Of a DNA stretch of 64,000 nucleotides, positions 40,008-48,575 are shown piece after piece. The stretch lies in contig NZ_CP072827.1 of NCBI RefSeq assembly GCF_017916255.1, positions 1,984,001 through 2,048,000 of the forward strand, written 5' to 3'. Every line of letters begins with the position of its first letter. The first letter of the stretch is position 1. The notes below the pieces were generated by a model. That model had not been told where the DNA came from, did no database searches, and saw nothing but the letters and a program-made list of their open reading frames with translations. The position numbers and the translations under genes were made by a program. Source of the stretch: Streptomyces mobaraensis NBRC 13819 = DSM 40847 (GTDB taxonomy: Bacteria; Actinomycetota; Actinomycetes; Streptomycetales; Streptomycetaceae).

Positions 40008-40029
40008 TTGCACTGACTGGTCAGTGCAA
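40008..40029 (+). promoter_or_regulatory. TetR-type operator
   Basis: TTGCACTGAC, two bases, GTCAGTGCAA: two perfect 10-base arms. It overlaps the start region of the promoter for the ABC operon whose third gene encodes a TetR regulator, so autoregulation is the simplest reading. Confidence 0.8.
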
Positions 40030-40083
40030 GTGCAGGACGCTCACGCAAGCCGCACCACCGCCACGTCACCTGGAGGCCGTCGT

Positions 40084-40812
40084 ATGGACCGCACCTCGCT
40101 CGGGGCCGCCGTCGCGGCCCGCGGACTCGGCGTCGCCGGGCCCCGCGGCTGGACGTTCCGCGCCGTGGACGTCGCCGCCGCCCCCGGCGACCTCGTCGCC
40201 GTCGAAGGCCCGTCCGGCTCGGGCCGTACCTGTCTTCTGCTCACGCTCACCGGAAGAATGCGCCCCACCGCCGGGACGGCCGAGGTCGGCGGCCTGCCGC
40301 TGCCCCGCCGGATGGCCGCTGTCCGCCGGATCACGGCGCTCGCCCAGATCGCCGGCGTCTGCGAACCGGAGGGCGCGCTGAGCGTCGGGGAGCACCTGCG
40401 GGAACGGGTGCTGCTGTGCCGCCGGTTCACCGGTGGCCCCCGCGCGCTGTTCCGTCCTCCGGCCGAGGCCGCCGAGCGCGCCGAGGCGGCCCTCGCGACC
40501 GTCGGCCTCGACCCGGACGCGCTGCCCGCCGGCCCCCGTACCCTCGCCCGCGACCTCGGCCGGCCGGAGTCGCTGCGGCTGTCCCTCGCCCTGGCCCTGA
40601 TCGGCGGCCCGCGCCTGATCGCCGTCGACGACGCCGACCTCAAACTCGGCCCCGCCGACCGCGCGGACGCCTGGGCGCTGCTGCGGTCCGTCGCGGCGTC
40701 CGGCCCCACCGTGCTCGCCGTCTGCGGCGAGGCGCCGGAGGACGCCGACGCCGTCGTCACCACCCACGGGAAGGAGACGGCGGATGCGTTCGCCGCGGCT
40801 GGCCGCGCTTGA
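40084..40812 (+). CDS. degenerate ABC transporter ATP-binding protein
   Basis: 242 residues with the ABC ATPase fold, but key residues differ. Walker A reads GPSGSGRT (residues 42-49) with Arg48 in place of the invariant Lys. The LSGGQ signature is missing; the matching region is LARDLGRPESLRLSLALALIGG. Walker B is LIAVDDAD, with Asp where the catalytic Glu is normal, and no H-loop His is seen. ATP hydrolysis is doubtful. GGAGG precedes the ATG. The gene overlaps the permease gene by 29 bases, so the two are expected to work together. Confidence 0.85.
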   Translation: MDRTSLGAAVAARGLGVAGPRGWTFRAVDVAAAPGDLVAVEGPSGSGRTCLLLTLTGRMRPTAGTAEVGGLPLPRRMAAVRRITALAQIAGVCEPEGALSVGEHLRERVLLCRRFTGGPRALFRPPAEAAERAEAALATVGLDPDALPAGPRTLARDLGRPESLRLSLALALIGGPRLIAVDDADLKLGPADRADAWALLRSVAASGPTVLAVCGEAPEDADAVVTTHGKETADAFAAAGRA

Positions 40813-42919
40813 GCTCAGGAAGTTCGGCAGGGGCGCCCTGCCGCGCGCCGCGCTCGTCGCGCTGCTGCTCCTCCCGCTGCTCTACGGGGCCCTGTACCTC
40901 TGGTCGTTCTGGGACCCCTACGGGCGGCTCGACAAGGTACCCGTGGCGCTGGTGAACGCCGACCGGGGCGCCACCGTGGACGGCAAGCGGCTCACCGCCG
41001 GCGACTCCATCGTCGACGGCCTGCGCGACAGCAGGACGTTCCGGTGGCGGGAGACCGGTGCCGAGGAGGCCCGGAAGGGCCTGGAGGACGGCACGTACTA
41101 CCTGTCGCTCACCATCCCCGCCGACTTCAGCCGGCGGATCGCCTCCAGCGCCGGGGACTCCCCGGAGACCGGGGCGCTCCAGGTCCGGACGAACGACGCC
41201 AACAACTACATCGTCGGCTCCATATCCCGCACCGTCTTCTCCGAGGTCCGCGCCGCCGCCTCGCGCAAGGCGTCCCGCTCCTTCTACGACCGGATCTTCG
41301 TCTCCTTCTCCACCCTGCACGGGAAGACCCAGGAGGCCGCCGAGGGCGCGGACAAGCTGGGCGACGGCATCGGCACCGCCCGCAAGGGCGCAGGCGACCT
41401 CAAGGACGGCCTGGACAAGGCCGCGGAGGGCAGCGGGCGGCTGCGGAGCGGCGTCGGCGAACTGTACGGCGGCGCCGGGAAGCTGGACGACGCCTCGGGG
41501 CGACTCGCCGACGGCGCGGGCAAGGTGGCGGCCGGCACCCGGAAGCTCGCCGACCGGGTCAACGGCGCGGCGGCGAGCCCGGACGCCCGCTACGTGAAGG
41601 AGCACGCCCGCGAGATCGGCGAGGACGCCCGCAAGGTGGCCGCCGAGGCGCGGACGCTCCGCCGGCACCTGGACGACCTGCCGTCCGCCGCCACCACCGC
41701 GAAGCTCGCCCGGGGCAGCGCGGCCGGCGCCGAGGTGCTCGGCGACTCCTACGCCGAGCTCTGCGAACGGGCCGCCGAACCCCCGGCGTTCTGCCCGAAG
41801 CTGCGCAAGGCGCTGTTCGCCGCCCGGCAGTCCGCCCTGGGCGCCCGCGAGCTCGACACCCTCGTACAGAACCGGAACGGCGAACTCGACGCGTTCCCGG
41901 CCAAACTGGACGCCCTCCGCTCCGGCGCCGAGAAGCTGCGCGACAAGGCGCCCACGCTGGCGTCCGAGATCGACGCCGCCGTCCGCGACGTCAACGCCCT
42001 CGACTCCGGCGCCCACCGCGTCGCCGACGGCGCGGGGAAGCTGCACGACGGCGCCGGGAAGCTGCGCGACGGCCTCGGCACCGCGAGCAAGGGCGCCGCC
42101 GGCCTCGACGACGGGCTCGGGAAGCTGCGCGACGGCGCCGACAGGCTCCAGGGCGGCATGGTCAAGCTCTCCGACGGCTCGTCCAAGCTGGCCGGCGGGC
42201 TGCACGACGGTGCCAAGCGGATCCCCGACTACGGCAAGGACGAGCGCGACGCCCGGACCGGCGTCATGGCCGACCCGGTCGGACTCGCCTCCCGCGCCAC
42301 CCACAAGGCGCCCAACTACGGCACCGGCTTCGCCCCGTACTTCATCCCGCTCTCCCTCTGGGTCGGCGCGATGGTGGCCTACATGCTGTTCCCGCCGCTC
42401 AACCGGCGCGCCCTGGCCGCGGGTGCCCCGGCCTGGCGGACCGCCCTCGCGGGCTGGCTGCCGGTCGTCGCGGTCGGGGTGCTCCAGGCCGCCGCGCTGC
42501 TGGCCGTCCTGTGCTGGGGGCTGGGCCTGCACCTGGCCCGCGCGGCGGGCACGATCGGCTTCCTGTGCCTGGTGACGGCGTCCTTCGCCGCGATCGTGCA
42601 GTGGCTCAACGCCCGCTTCGGCCCGGCCGGCCGGATCCTCGTCCTGATGCTGCTGATGCTCCAGCTGACGTCGGCGGGCGGCACCTACCCGGTGCAGACC
42701 AGCCCCGGCTTCTTCAACGCGCTGCACCCCTTCCTGCCCATGAGCTACGTGGTCGACGGGCTGCGCCACCTCATCACCGGCGGCGATCCGGCGGCCGTGT
42801 GGCGGGCCTGTGCCGTGCTGGCCGCGTTCGCCGCGGGCGCCCTGGCGCTCACCGCGTGGACGGCCCGGCGCCGGCAGGTGTGGACGGTACGGGACCTGCA
42901 TCCGGAGCTGAGCCTGTGA
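40784..42919 (+). CDS. YhgE/Pip family ABC-2 type permease
   Basis: 711 residues. One N-terminal span (AALVALLLLPLLYGALYLWSFWDPYG, the YhgE/Pip start), a large extracytoplasmic region of repeats such as DGAGKLRDG, SGVGELYGG and GAGKLDDASG spaced about 7-11 residues that probably form a long fibre or coiled coil, then about five C-terminal spans ending with SYVVDGLRHLITGG. Relatives include phage-infection protein and ESX-related or daptomycin-type exporters. AAGGAG lies seven bases before the ATG inside the ATPase gene. Confidence 0.9.
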   Translation: MRSPRLAALELRKFGRGALPRAALVALLLLPLLYGALYLWSFWDPYGRLDKVPVALVNADRGATVDGKRLTAGDSIVDGLRDSRTFRWRETGAEEARKGLEDGTYYLSLTIPADFSRRIASSAGDSPETGALQVRTNDANNYIVGSISRTVFSEVRAAASRKASRSFYDRIFVSFSTLHGKTQEAAEGADKLGDGIGTARKGAGDLKDGLDKAAEGSGRLRSGVGELYGGAGKLDDASGRLADGAGKVAAGTRKLADRVNGAAASPDARYVKEHAREIGEDARKVAAEARTLRRHLDDLPSAATTAKLARGSAAGAEVLGDSYAELCERAAEPPAFCPKLRKALFAARQSALGARELDTLVQNRNGELDAFPAKLDALRSGAEKLRDKAPTLASEIDAAVRDVNALDSGAHRVADGAGKLHDGAGKLRDGLGTASKGAAGLDDGLGKLRDGADRLQGGMVKLSDGSSKLAGGLHDGAKRIPDYGKDERDARTGVMADPVGLASRATHKAPNYGTGFAPYFIPLSLWVGAMVAYMLFPPLNRRALAAGAPAWRTALAGWLPVVAVGVLQAAALLAVLCWGLGLHLARAAGTIGFLCLVTASFAAIVQWLNARFGPAGRILVLMLLMLQLTSAGGTYPVQTSPGFFNALHPFLPMSYVVDGLRHLITGGDPAAVWRACAVLAAFAAGALALTAWTARRRQVWTVRDLHPELSL

Positions 42920-42981
42920 GGCCCGTGCGTCCCGTGGGGCCCGTACCGGAGGACACGGTGCGTACAGGGAGAATCACCCGC

Positions 42982-43596
42982 ATGGACAGCAGCAGTACGC
43001 GCCGCGGCAGAACCCGGCGCCGCCTCTTCGAGGCGGCCGTCACCCTCATCGCCGAACAGGGCTTCTCCTCCACCACCGTCGACGAGATCGCCGAACGCGC
43101 CGGGGTGGCCAAGGGCACCGTCTACTACAACTTCGCGAGCAAGACGGTCCTCTTCGAGGAGCTCCTGCGGGACGGCATCGAGCTGCTGACCGTCTCCCTC
43201 CGGCAGGCCGCGGACGACACGGCGGCCCGCGGCGGCGGCCGGGTGGACGCGCTCGACGCGATGGTGCGGGCGGGCCTGGACTTCATCGCCCGCTACCCGG
43301 CGCTGATGCAGCTGTACGTCGCGGAGCTGTGGCGCACCAACCGGGCCTGGCAGTCGACGCTGATGCAGGTGCGGCAGAAGGCGATCGCCGTGATCGAGGG
43401 GGTGCTGGCAGAGGCCGTCGCCGAGGGCGAGCTGAGCCCGGAGATCGACGTTCCGCTGACGGCGTCGGCGCTGTTCGGGATGGTGCTGGTGGCCGCGCTG
43501 GACTGGCAGTCGTTCCAGCCGGAGCGGTCGGTGGAGGAGGTGCACGCGGCGCTGTCGCGGCTGCTCCAGGGGCGCGTGGGCGGGCACGCCTGCTAG
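42982..43596 (+). CDS. TetR family transcriptional regulator
   Basis: 204 residues. The HTH is LIAEQGFSSTTVDEIAERAGVAKGTVYYNFASKTVLFEELL (residues about 20-60), followed by an all-helical ligand domain with the TetR_C YhgE-partner look (LMQLYVAELWRTNRAWQSTLMQVR). It lies 62 bases after the permease and probably represses the whole operon through the palindrome at 40008-40029. Confidence 0.93.
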   Translation: MDSSSTRRGRTRRRLFEAAVTLIAEQGFSSTTVDEIAERAGVAKGTVYYNFASKTVLFEELLRDGIELLTVSLRQAADDTAARGGGRVDALDAMVRAGLDFIARYPALMQLYVAELWRTNRAWQSTLMQVRQKAIAVIEGVLAEAVAEGELSPEIDVPLTASALFGMVLVAALDWQSFQPERSVEEVHAALSRLLQGRVGGHAC

Positions 43597-43734
43597 CCGG
43601 CGGGTGACGGGCGCCCGGCCCCGCGCGCGGCGCCCGTTCCGCCGCCCCGTGCCGGCGGTGCGGGCGCCGCGCTCCCCCACGGCCCCACTCTTCCGCCCGC
43701 CGGGGCGGGGGCTCATCCGTACCGCTACTCACCC

Positions 43735-43782
43735 CGTACTCAACCCGAGGCGTCCGGCGGGCTGAGTACGCCCGCCTACGAT
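43735..43782 (+). promoter_or_regulatory. promoter with inverted repeat before the DUF4126 gene
   Basis: TACGAT (43777-43782) lies seven bases before the ATG with no ribosome site, suggesting a leaderless transcript. An 8-bp perfect inverted repeat CGTACTCA/TGAGTACG (43735-43742 and 43763-43770) spans the -35 area and may be an operator. Confidence 0.45.
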
Positions 43783-43789
43783 CGTCCCC

Positions 43790-44401
43790 ATGTCCGTACT
43801 CCCCATGGTGTTCACCAGCGGCTGGGCGAGCGGGATCAACGCCTACGCGGTGGTCCTGCTGCTCGGCCTGTTCGGCAGGGCCGGCGTCGGCGGCGACGTG
43901 CCCGAGGCGCTGCAGCGTCCCGAGGTGCTGATCGTCGCCGGTGTGCTGTTCCTCTGCGAGGCCGTCGCCGACAAGATCCCGTACGTGGACACGGTGTGGG
44001 ACGCCGTCCACACCCTGGTCCGGCCCGCCTGCGGAGCGATGGTCGGGGCGCTGCTGGCCGGGCAGAGCGGCGGTTCGCTCTCGGAGGCGGCCTATGGGGC
44101 ACTGGGCGGGACGACGGCGCTGGTGATGCACCTGGTGAAGATGAGCACGCGGATGGCGGTCAACACCTCGCCGGAGCCGCTGAGCAACATCCTGCTGAGC
44201 GCCGCGGAGGATCTGGGCGTCGCCGCCCTCGTGGTCTTCGCCCTGTTCCACCCGGCGGTCGCCGCGGGCATCGCGGGGACGCTGCTGGTCCTGGGGATCG
44301 GGACGGTGGTGGTCCTGTGGCGCCGGGTGCGCGCGTTCTGGCGACGGCGCAAGGAGCGGAAGGCGGCGCGGCGGGAGGGGCGCGCGACGGCCCCGGCGTA
44401 G
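43790..44401 (+). CDS. DUF4126 domain membrane protein
   Basis: 203 residues, four or five hydrophobic segments: SGWASGINAYAVVLLLGLFGR, VLIVAGVLFLCEAVADKIPYVD, and LVVFALFHPAVAAGIAGTLLVLGIGTVVVLW. The MSVLPMVFTSGWASGINAY start and VADKIPYVDTVWDAVHT fit DUF4126. The C-terminus is basic and cytoplasmic. Function unknown. It precedes the flavoprotein gene by 49 bases. Confidence 0.87.
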   Translation: MSVLPMVFTSGWASGINAYAVVLLLGLFGRAGVGGDVPEALQRPEVLIVAGVLFLCEAVADKIPYVDTVWDAVHTLVRPACGAMVGALLAGQSGGSLSEAAYGALGGTTALVMHLVKMSTRMAVNTSPEPLSNILLSAAEDLGVAALVVFALFHPAVAAGIAGTLLVLGIGTVVVLWRRVRAFWRRRKERKAARREGRATAPA

Positions 44402-44437
44402 GCGGAGGCGGCCCCCGGCGGCGTTTCCGGTTCCGGA

Positions 44438-44443
44438 TAGGGT
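44438..44443 (+). promoter_or_regulatory. -10 box, leaderless flavoprotein gene
   Basis: TAGGGT is followed by seven bases and the ATG at 44451; no ribosome site is present. Confidence 0.4.
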
Positions 44444-44450
44444 CGGCCGC

Positions 44451-45911
44451 ATGGCACGAATTGCGGTGATCGGCGCCGGCATGGGCGCCATGGCGGCTGC
44501 CGCCCGGCTGGCCGTCGCCGGCCACACGGTGACGGTGTACGAGCGCGGCGAGACCCACGGCGGAGGCGTCGGGCGGTTCGCCCGGGACGGCTTCGTCTTC
44601 GACACGGGACCGCAGCTGCTGCACCTGCCCGCCGTCTACCGCGACCTCTTCGTCAAGACCGGCAAGGAGTCCCTGGAGCAGAGCGTCGGCCTCACCCAGG
44701 TGGACCCGGCGAGCGCCCATCTCTTCGCCGACGGGACGGCGTTCGCGCTGCCCAACGCCTCGCGCGCGGGCGTCGTCCGGGCGCTGGACGAGGCGGTGGG
44801 CACGGGCGCGGGCGAGCGCTGGAGCGAGTTGGTCAACCGGGCCCGGGAGGCGTGGGACGCGACGCGGCGCCCGCTGCTGGAGGAACCGCTGAGCGCGGAC
44901 CCCGCGGAGCGGGCGGCCCTGGCCCGCGACGCGTACCCGGCCCGGCGCGGCCTCTTCCGGCGCAGCGCGCCGGCCACCCTCGCGGCCGTCGCCGCCCGGG
45001 AACTGCGCGACCCCCGGCTCACCGCCCTGCTGGAGAGCCACGCGCTGGCCTACGGCCTCGACCCGCGCACCGCGCCGGCGAGCGCGACCGTCCTGCCGTA
45101 CCTGGAGCAGACCTTCGGCAGCTGGTACGTGGCCGGCGGGCTGCGCGGCCTCGCCGACGCGCTGCACCGGCGGTGCGTGGCCCGGCGGGTGGAGTTCCGG
45201 TTCGGCGCCGAAGTGGCCGGTGTGGTCGAGGAGGACGGCCGCGCGGCGGGCGTCCGGCTCGCGGACGGGACGGTCGAGGAGGCGGCGTTCGTCGTCACCG
45301 GCGCCCCGGACGCGGCTTCCGCGCCGTCGTCCCCCGGCCGGTTCACCGTCTTCCTCGCCCTGCGCGGGGAGCGGCCGGCGGGGGTCGCGCACCGCACGGT
45401 CGTCCACGCGGCGTCGCGGGAACGCGAGTTGGCGGGCGTCTTCGACGCCGCCGGCCCTGATTACGCCCCGACGGTCACCGTCCTCCGCCCCGACGACCCG
45501 GCCGTCCGGCCCGACGCCGGGCACGAGGCGATCACCCTGACGGCGACGGTCGCTCCGCACGGCCGCGTCGACTGGGCGGACGCCGAGGTCGTCACCGCGT
45601 TCGCCGACCGGATGCTCCTGGCCGCCGAGGCGGCCGTTCCCGGGCTGGCGGAGCGGGTGGTGTGGCGGGAGGTGCGGACGCCGGCCGATACGGAGCGGGT
45701 CACGGGGGCTCCGGGCGGGGGCGTGCCCGCGCCCGCGTTGAGCGGGGGTGGGGGTGCGTTCCTTTTCCCCGGCAACGCGGCCGAGTTGACCGGGTTGTAC
45801 CGGGTGGGTGGGTTTGCCCATCCGGGGGGTGGGCTGGCGCACGCGGGGATGTCGGGGGCGTTGGTGGCGGGGTTGATCGTGGAGGGGGAAGGGTTTCGGG
45901 GTTCGCAGTGA
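44451..45911 (+). CDS. phytoene-desaturase-like FAD-dependent oxidoreductase
   Basis: 486 residues. The N-terminal dinucleotide motif is IAVIGAGMGAMAAAARLAVAGHTVTVYERGETHGGGVGRF, followed by DTGPQLLHLPAVYRDLF typical of the CrtI/CrtN group, and the C-terminal GLYRVGGFAHPGGGLAHAGMSGALVAG. Such enzymes desaturate or isomerise isoprenoids or related lipids. No crtB, crtE or other carotenoid gene is nearby, so the substrate is open. It may be transcribed without a leader. Confidence 0.87.
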   Translation: MARIAVIGAGMGAMAAAARLAVAGHTVTVYERGETHGGGVGRFARDGFVFDTGPQLLHLPAVYRDLFVKTGKESLEQSVGLTQVDPASAHLFADGTAFALPNASRAGVVRALDEAVGTGAGERWSELVNRAREAWDATRRPLLEEPLSADPAERAALARDAYPARRGLFRRSAPATLAAVAARELRDPRLTALLESHALAYGLDPRTAPASATVLPYLEQTFGSWYVAGGLRGLADALHRRCVARRVEFRFGAEVAGVVEEDGRAAGVRLADGTVEEAAFVVTGAPDAASAPSSPGRFTVFLALRGERPAGVAHRTVVHAASRERELAGVFDAAGPDYAPTVTVLRPDDPAVRPDAGHEAITLTATVAPHGRVDWADAEVVTAFADRMLLAAEAAVPGLAERVVWREVRTPADTERVTGAPGGGVPAPALSGGGGAFLFPGNAAELTGLYRVGGFAHPGGGLAHAGMSGALVAGLIVEGEGFRGSQ

Positions 45912-45914
45912 GGG

Positions 45915-46122
45915 TGCCCCGGCCCCACCCTTTCACCGTTTCTTGCAGGGGCTCCGCCCCCGCACCCCCGAAACCGCGCTCCGCGCGGTTGTCCTCAAAC
46001 GCCGGACGGGCTGGAGTGGGCACCCCATTCAGCCCGTCCGGCGTTTGAGGACGAGCGGCGAAGCCGCGAAAGCGGGGTCTGGGGCGCAGCCCCAGGAAAC
46101 GGCGAAAGGGAGGGACCGGGGC
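45915..46122. repeat. full copy of palindromic intergenic repeat
   Basis: Between convergent genes. Central arms 45991-46013 and 46030-46052 are 23 bp and perfect, around a 16-base loop that itself contains GTGGG/CCCCAT. The flanks match the other copies. Confidence 0.85.
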
Positions 46123-46127
46123 ACCCC

Positions 46128-47006
46128 TCAATACCCGTACCCCTGCGGCGGAGCCGGCGGCACCTGCCCCTCGCCACCGCCCTGCCGCTGCTGCGGCACC
46201 CACACCCCACCCGGCGGGGTGTCCATGTCGTACTGCCCGTACTGACCGTACTGCTGACCCTGCTGCTGGCCGTACTGCTGCGGATAGGCACCTTGCTGCC
46301 CGTACGCGTCGTACGGCTGCTCGTACCCCGGCGCCGGCTGCACGCCGGCCCCGGCCCCGATGTACGGATCGGAGTACGCCGGGTACTGCTCCTGGCCCTG
46401 GCCGTAGCCGTATCCGCCGCCGCCGAACACGGAAGCCGCCTCCTCGACGACCGGGAAGGCCGCCGTGTCGCCGGGCCCCGGCGCCGCGGGCCCGGGCATC
46501 CCGTGCTCGTCGGTCGGCTGCTGGGGCACCGTCGGCATCATGGCCGTCGCCGCGCCCGCCTCCGCCGCCGTCAGCCGCTTGCGGCCGGCGCCCGGGGTGC
46601 CGGGGGCGGGAGGCGCGTCGGACGCGGCCGGGGCCGCGGTCGCGCCGCGCTCGGGGCGGCCGCGCCGGCGCCCGCCGCCGCCCCGGGAGGCGGAGCGGGA
46701 ACGAGAACCGGGAGCCGGACCGGAAGCGGCCGGCCCGGCCTCGTCCCGGCCCTTGCGCCGCAGCGCCCAGCCCGCGGAGAAGCCGCGCCGGAACGACAGC
46801 GTGACGTAGACCTGTCCGATCGCGAACGCGACGGCGCCGACGGCGATGACGGCCACGGACGGGATGACGACACCGGCCACCACCCCGAGGAAGCCGGTGA
46901 ACGCGAGCAGCCGCCACCGCAGCCGGGCCTTGTACTGAAACAGCACTTCGCCGAGCAGCCACAGCCCGACGACGCCGAACGCGATGTAGAGGACCGTCCA
47001 GCCCAT
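46128..47006 (-). CDS. membrane protein with Tyr/Gln/Gly-rich tail (hypothetical)
   Basis: 292 residues, not a recognised family. Three N-terminal hydrophobic segments (LYIAFGVVGLWLLGEVLF, LLAFTGFLGVVAGVVIP, VAVIAVGAVAFAIGQVYVTL) are followed by an Arg/Ser/Gly-rich basic stretch (about 95-125), a KRLTAAEAGAATAMMPTV segment, and a tail from about residue 195 rich in Tyr, Gln, Gly and Pro (GYGYGQGQEQYPAYSDPY, QQYGQQQGQQYGQYGQYD). The tail looks prion-like. It lies 40 bases in front of metF on the same strand sense upstream-downstream order metF to this gene. Confidence 0.8.
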   Translation of the reverse strand: MGWTVLYIAFGVVGLWLLGEVLFQYKARLRWRLLAFTGFLGVVAGVVIPSVAVIAVGAVAFAIGQVYVTLSFRRGFSAGWALRRKGRDEAGPAASGPAPGSRSRSASRGGGGRRRGRPERGATAAPAASDAPPAPGTPGAGRKRLTAAEAGAATAMMPTVPQQPTDEHGMPGPAAPGPGDTAAFPVVEEAASVFGGGGYGYGQGQEQYPAYSDPYIGAGAGVQPAPGYEQPYDAYGQQGAYPQQYGQQQGQQYGQYGQYDMDTPPGGVWVPQQRQGGGEGQVPPAPPQGYGY

Positions 47007-47046
47007 GAATCGCCCCTCCAGTCCGGCCGCCGCGACCGGCGGGCCG

Positions 47047-47964
47047 TCAGGACCGCTGGTGCAGTCCCAGGTTCTCGTAGATTTCCAAGGTGGCCGTGGA
47101 GTGGTTCAGGGTAATGAAGTGCAGCCCCGGAGTCTCCTCGGCCATCAACCGGGCACACAGCTCCGTCGCGTACTCGATCCCGATCGAGCGTACAGCCGCC
47201 GGATCGTCCTCCACCGCGCGGATCCGCTCCGCGAGGTCCGCGGGGAAGGCGGCGTTGCTGAGCTGCGCGAACCGTTCGATCTGCCGGACGTTGGTGACGG
47301 GCATGATCTCGGGGATGATCGGGGTCTCGCAGCCGGCGGCGTGGACCCGGTCGCGGAGCCGCAGGTAGTCGTCGGCGTGGAAGAACATCTGGGTGATGGC
47401 GAAGTCGGCGCCCGCCCGGCACTTGTCGACGAAGTGGCGGACGTCGGTGTCCCAGTCGGTGGAGCGCGGGTGCATCTCGGGGAAGGCCGCGACGCCCACG
47501 CAGAAGTCGCCGGACTCCTTGATGAGCCGCACCAGTTCGACGGCGTAGTGCAGCCCCTGGGGGTGACGCACCCACTCCCCGGTGGGGTCGCCGGGCGGGT
47601 CGCCGCGCAGGGCGAGCATGTTGCGGATGCCGACGTCCGCGTACTGGCCGATGACGTTGCGCAGTTCGGCCACGGAGTGGTTGACGGCGGTGAGGTGGGC
47701 GACGGGGGTGAGGGTGGTGTCGGTCGCGATGCGCTCGGTCGCCCGTACGGTGCCCTCGCGGGAGGAGCCGCCGGCGCCGTAGGTCACGGAGACGAAGGTC
47801 GGCGCGACCGCTTCGATCCGCCGGATGGCGTTCCAGAGCGTCCGTTCCCCCTTCTCGGTCTTCGGGGCCGCGAACTCGAAGGAGTACGAACGCTCGCCGG
47901 ACGCGAGCAGGTCACGCACGGTACGGGCGTGATCCGTCCTGGTGGAGGCAGTGCCTAGGGCCAT
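47047..47964 (-). CDS. metF: 5,10-methylenetetrahydrofolate reductase
   Basis: 305 residues, TIM-barrel flavoprotein: [22 protein letters not shown] (with the catalytic Glu of the EF motif), [58 protein letters not shown] and [12 protein letters not shown]. It makes 5-methyl-THF for methionine synthesis. The ATG at 47964 has no ribosome site; TAACTT lies seven bases before it. The frame remains open upstream but without family sequence. Confidence 0.96.
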   Translation of the reverse strand: MALGTASTRTDHARTVRDLLASGERSYSFEFAAPKTEKGERTLWNAIRRIEAVAPTFVSVTYGAGGSSREGTVRATERIATDTTLTPVAHLTAVNHSVAELRNVIGQYADVGIRNMLALRGDPPGDPTGEWVRHPQGLHYAVELVRLIKESGDFCVGVAAFPEMHPRSTDWDTDVRHFVDKCRAGADFAITQMFFHADDYLRLRDRVHAAGCETPIIPEIMPVTNVRQIERFAQLSNAAFPADLAERIRAVEDDPAAVRSIGIEYATELCARLMAEETPGLHFITLNHSTATLEIYENLGLHQRS

Positions 47965-47971
47965 ACCGGTC

Positions 47972-47977
47972 AAGTTA
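47972..47977 (-). promoter_or_regulatory. -10 box, leaderless metF
   Basis: On the minus strand TAACTT is separated by seven bases from the metF ATG, in the absence of a ribosome binding sequence. Confidence 0.4.
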
Positions 47978-48440
47978 ACCAGCGTGGCGACGATCTTCCC
48001 AAGCGGTGTCCACGATCTGGCCGTTTCCCGGCCCCGGGTGTCCGGTACACCCTTCTCCGAACCTTCCCCAAACACCGACTTTCCGGATTTTCCCGGACCG
48101 GCGGGCGAGATTCCGGATTCCCGTCCAGACGAATTCGCGTCCGCTCTTCGAAGAGAATACCCCCGCGGGAATGACTCGCGAAGCCGCACCCACTTTCCCT
48201 TTCTTTCACGACCGACACATTCCGTCCCAGTGACCGACGCACGGGCCACACCGCACTCCCGATTCGGCCATGATTATCTGACTTGAAATGCGATGAATCG
48301 TTTTGGCGTGCCTAGTATGGCCATACGCCCTACGGCCGAACCGGATACCGACCCGCTGCCGGGGCGCCTCTCTCCAAGGGAGCACGGCCGGCCGGACGGA
48401 TTTCGGGGCGAAAAAGGGTACTCCCATCAAAGGAGACGTC
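47978..48440. other. gene-free divergent region between metF and the lasso locus
   Basis: About 460 bases of distinctly lower GC than the surroundings and no credible gene. It carries TAGTAT (48313-48318), a likely -10 box for the lasso precursor, overlapping the perfect 12-base palindrome GTATGGCCATAC (48315-48326), which could be an operator. The low GC is one hint that the lasso locus was inserted here. Confidence 0.55.
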
Positions 48441-48551
48441 ATGAAGAAGACGTACGAAGCTCCCACCCTGGTCAAGCGCGGCACCTTCCGGGCCAAGACC
48501 GGCCTGCTCCGCACCTCGGGCAACGACCGTCTGATCCTCAGCAAGAACTGA
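48441..48551 (+). CDS. lasso peptide precursor, citrulassin-like
   Basis: 36 residues. The leader (1-21) has the actinobacterial lasso motif Y5-x2-P8-x-L10-x3-G14-x5-T20-G, with the conserved Thr at the penultimate leader position. The predicted core is LLRTSGNDRLILSKN (22-36): Asp8 of the core would close an eight-residue macrolactam ring with Leu1. The pattern LLxxxGNDRLxLSKN is that of citrulassins, in which core Arg9 is converted to citrulline. AAAGGAG lies five bases before the ATG. The frame is open upstream but this start fits both motif and ribosome site. Confidence 0.9.
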   Translation: MKKTYEAPTLVKRGTFRAKTGLLRTSGNDRLILSKN

Positions 48552-48575
48552 CGACGGCCGGAGACAGAGGGCTGA

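Noticed and set aside
44451..45911. Carotenoid biosynthesis cluster
   Set aside because: Only the desaturase-like gene is present; no phytoene synthase, prenyl synthase or cyclase lies nearby.
48303..48440. Longer start for the lasso precursor (open frame from 48303)
   Set aside because: The upstream codons do not match lasso leaders, while ATG 48441 has an ideal ribosome site and gives a leader of normal length.
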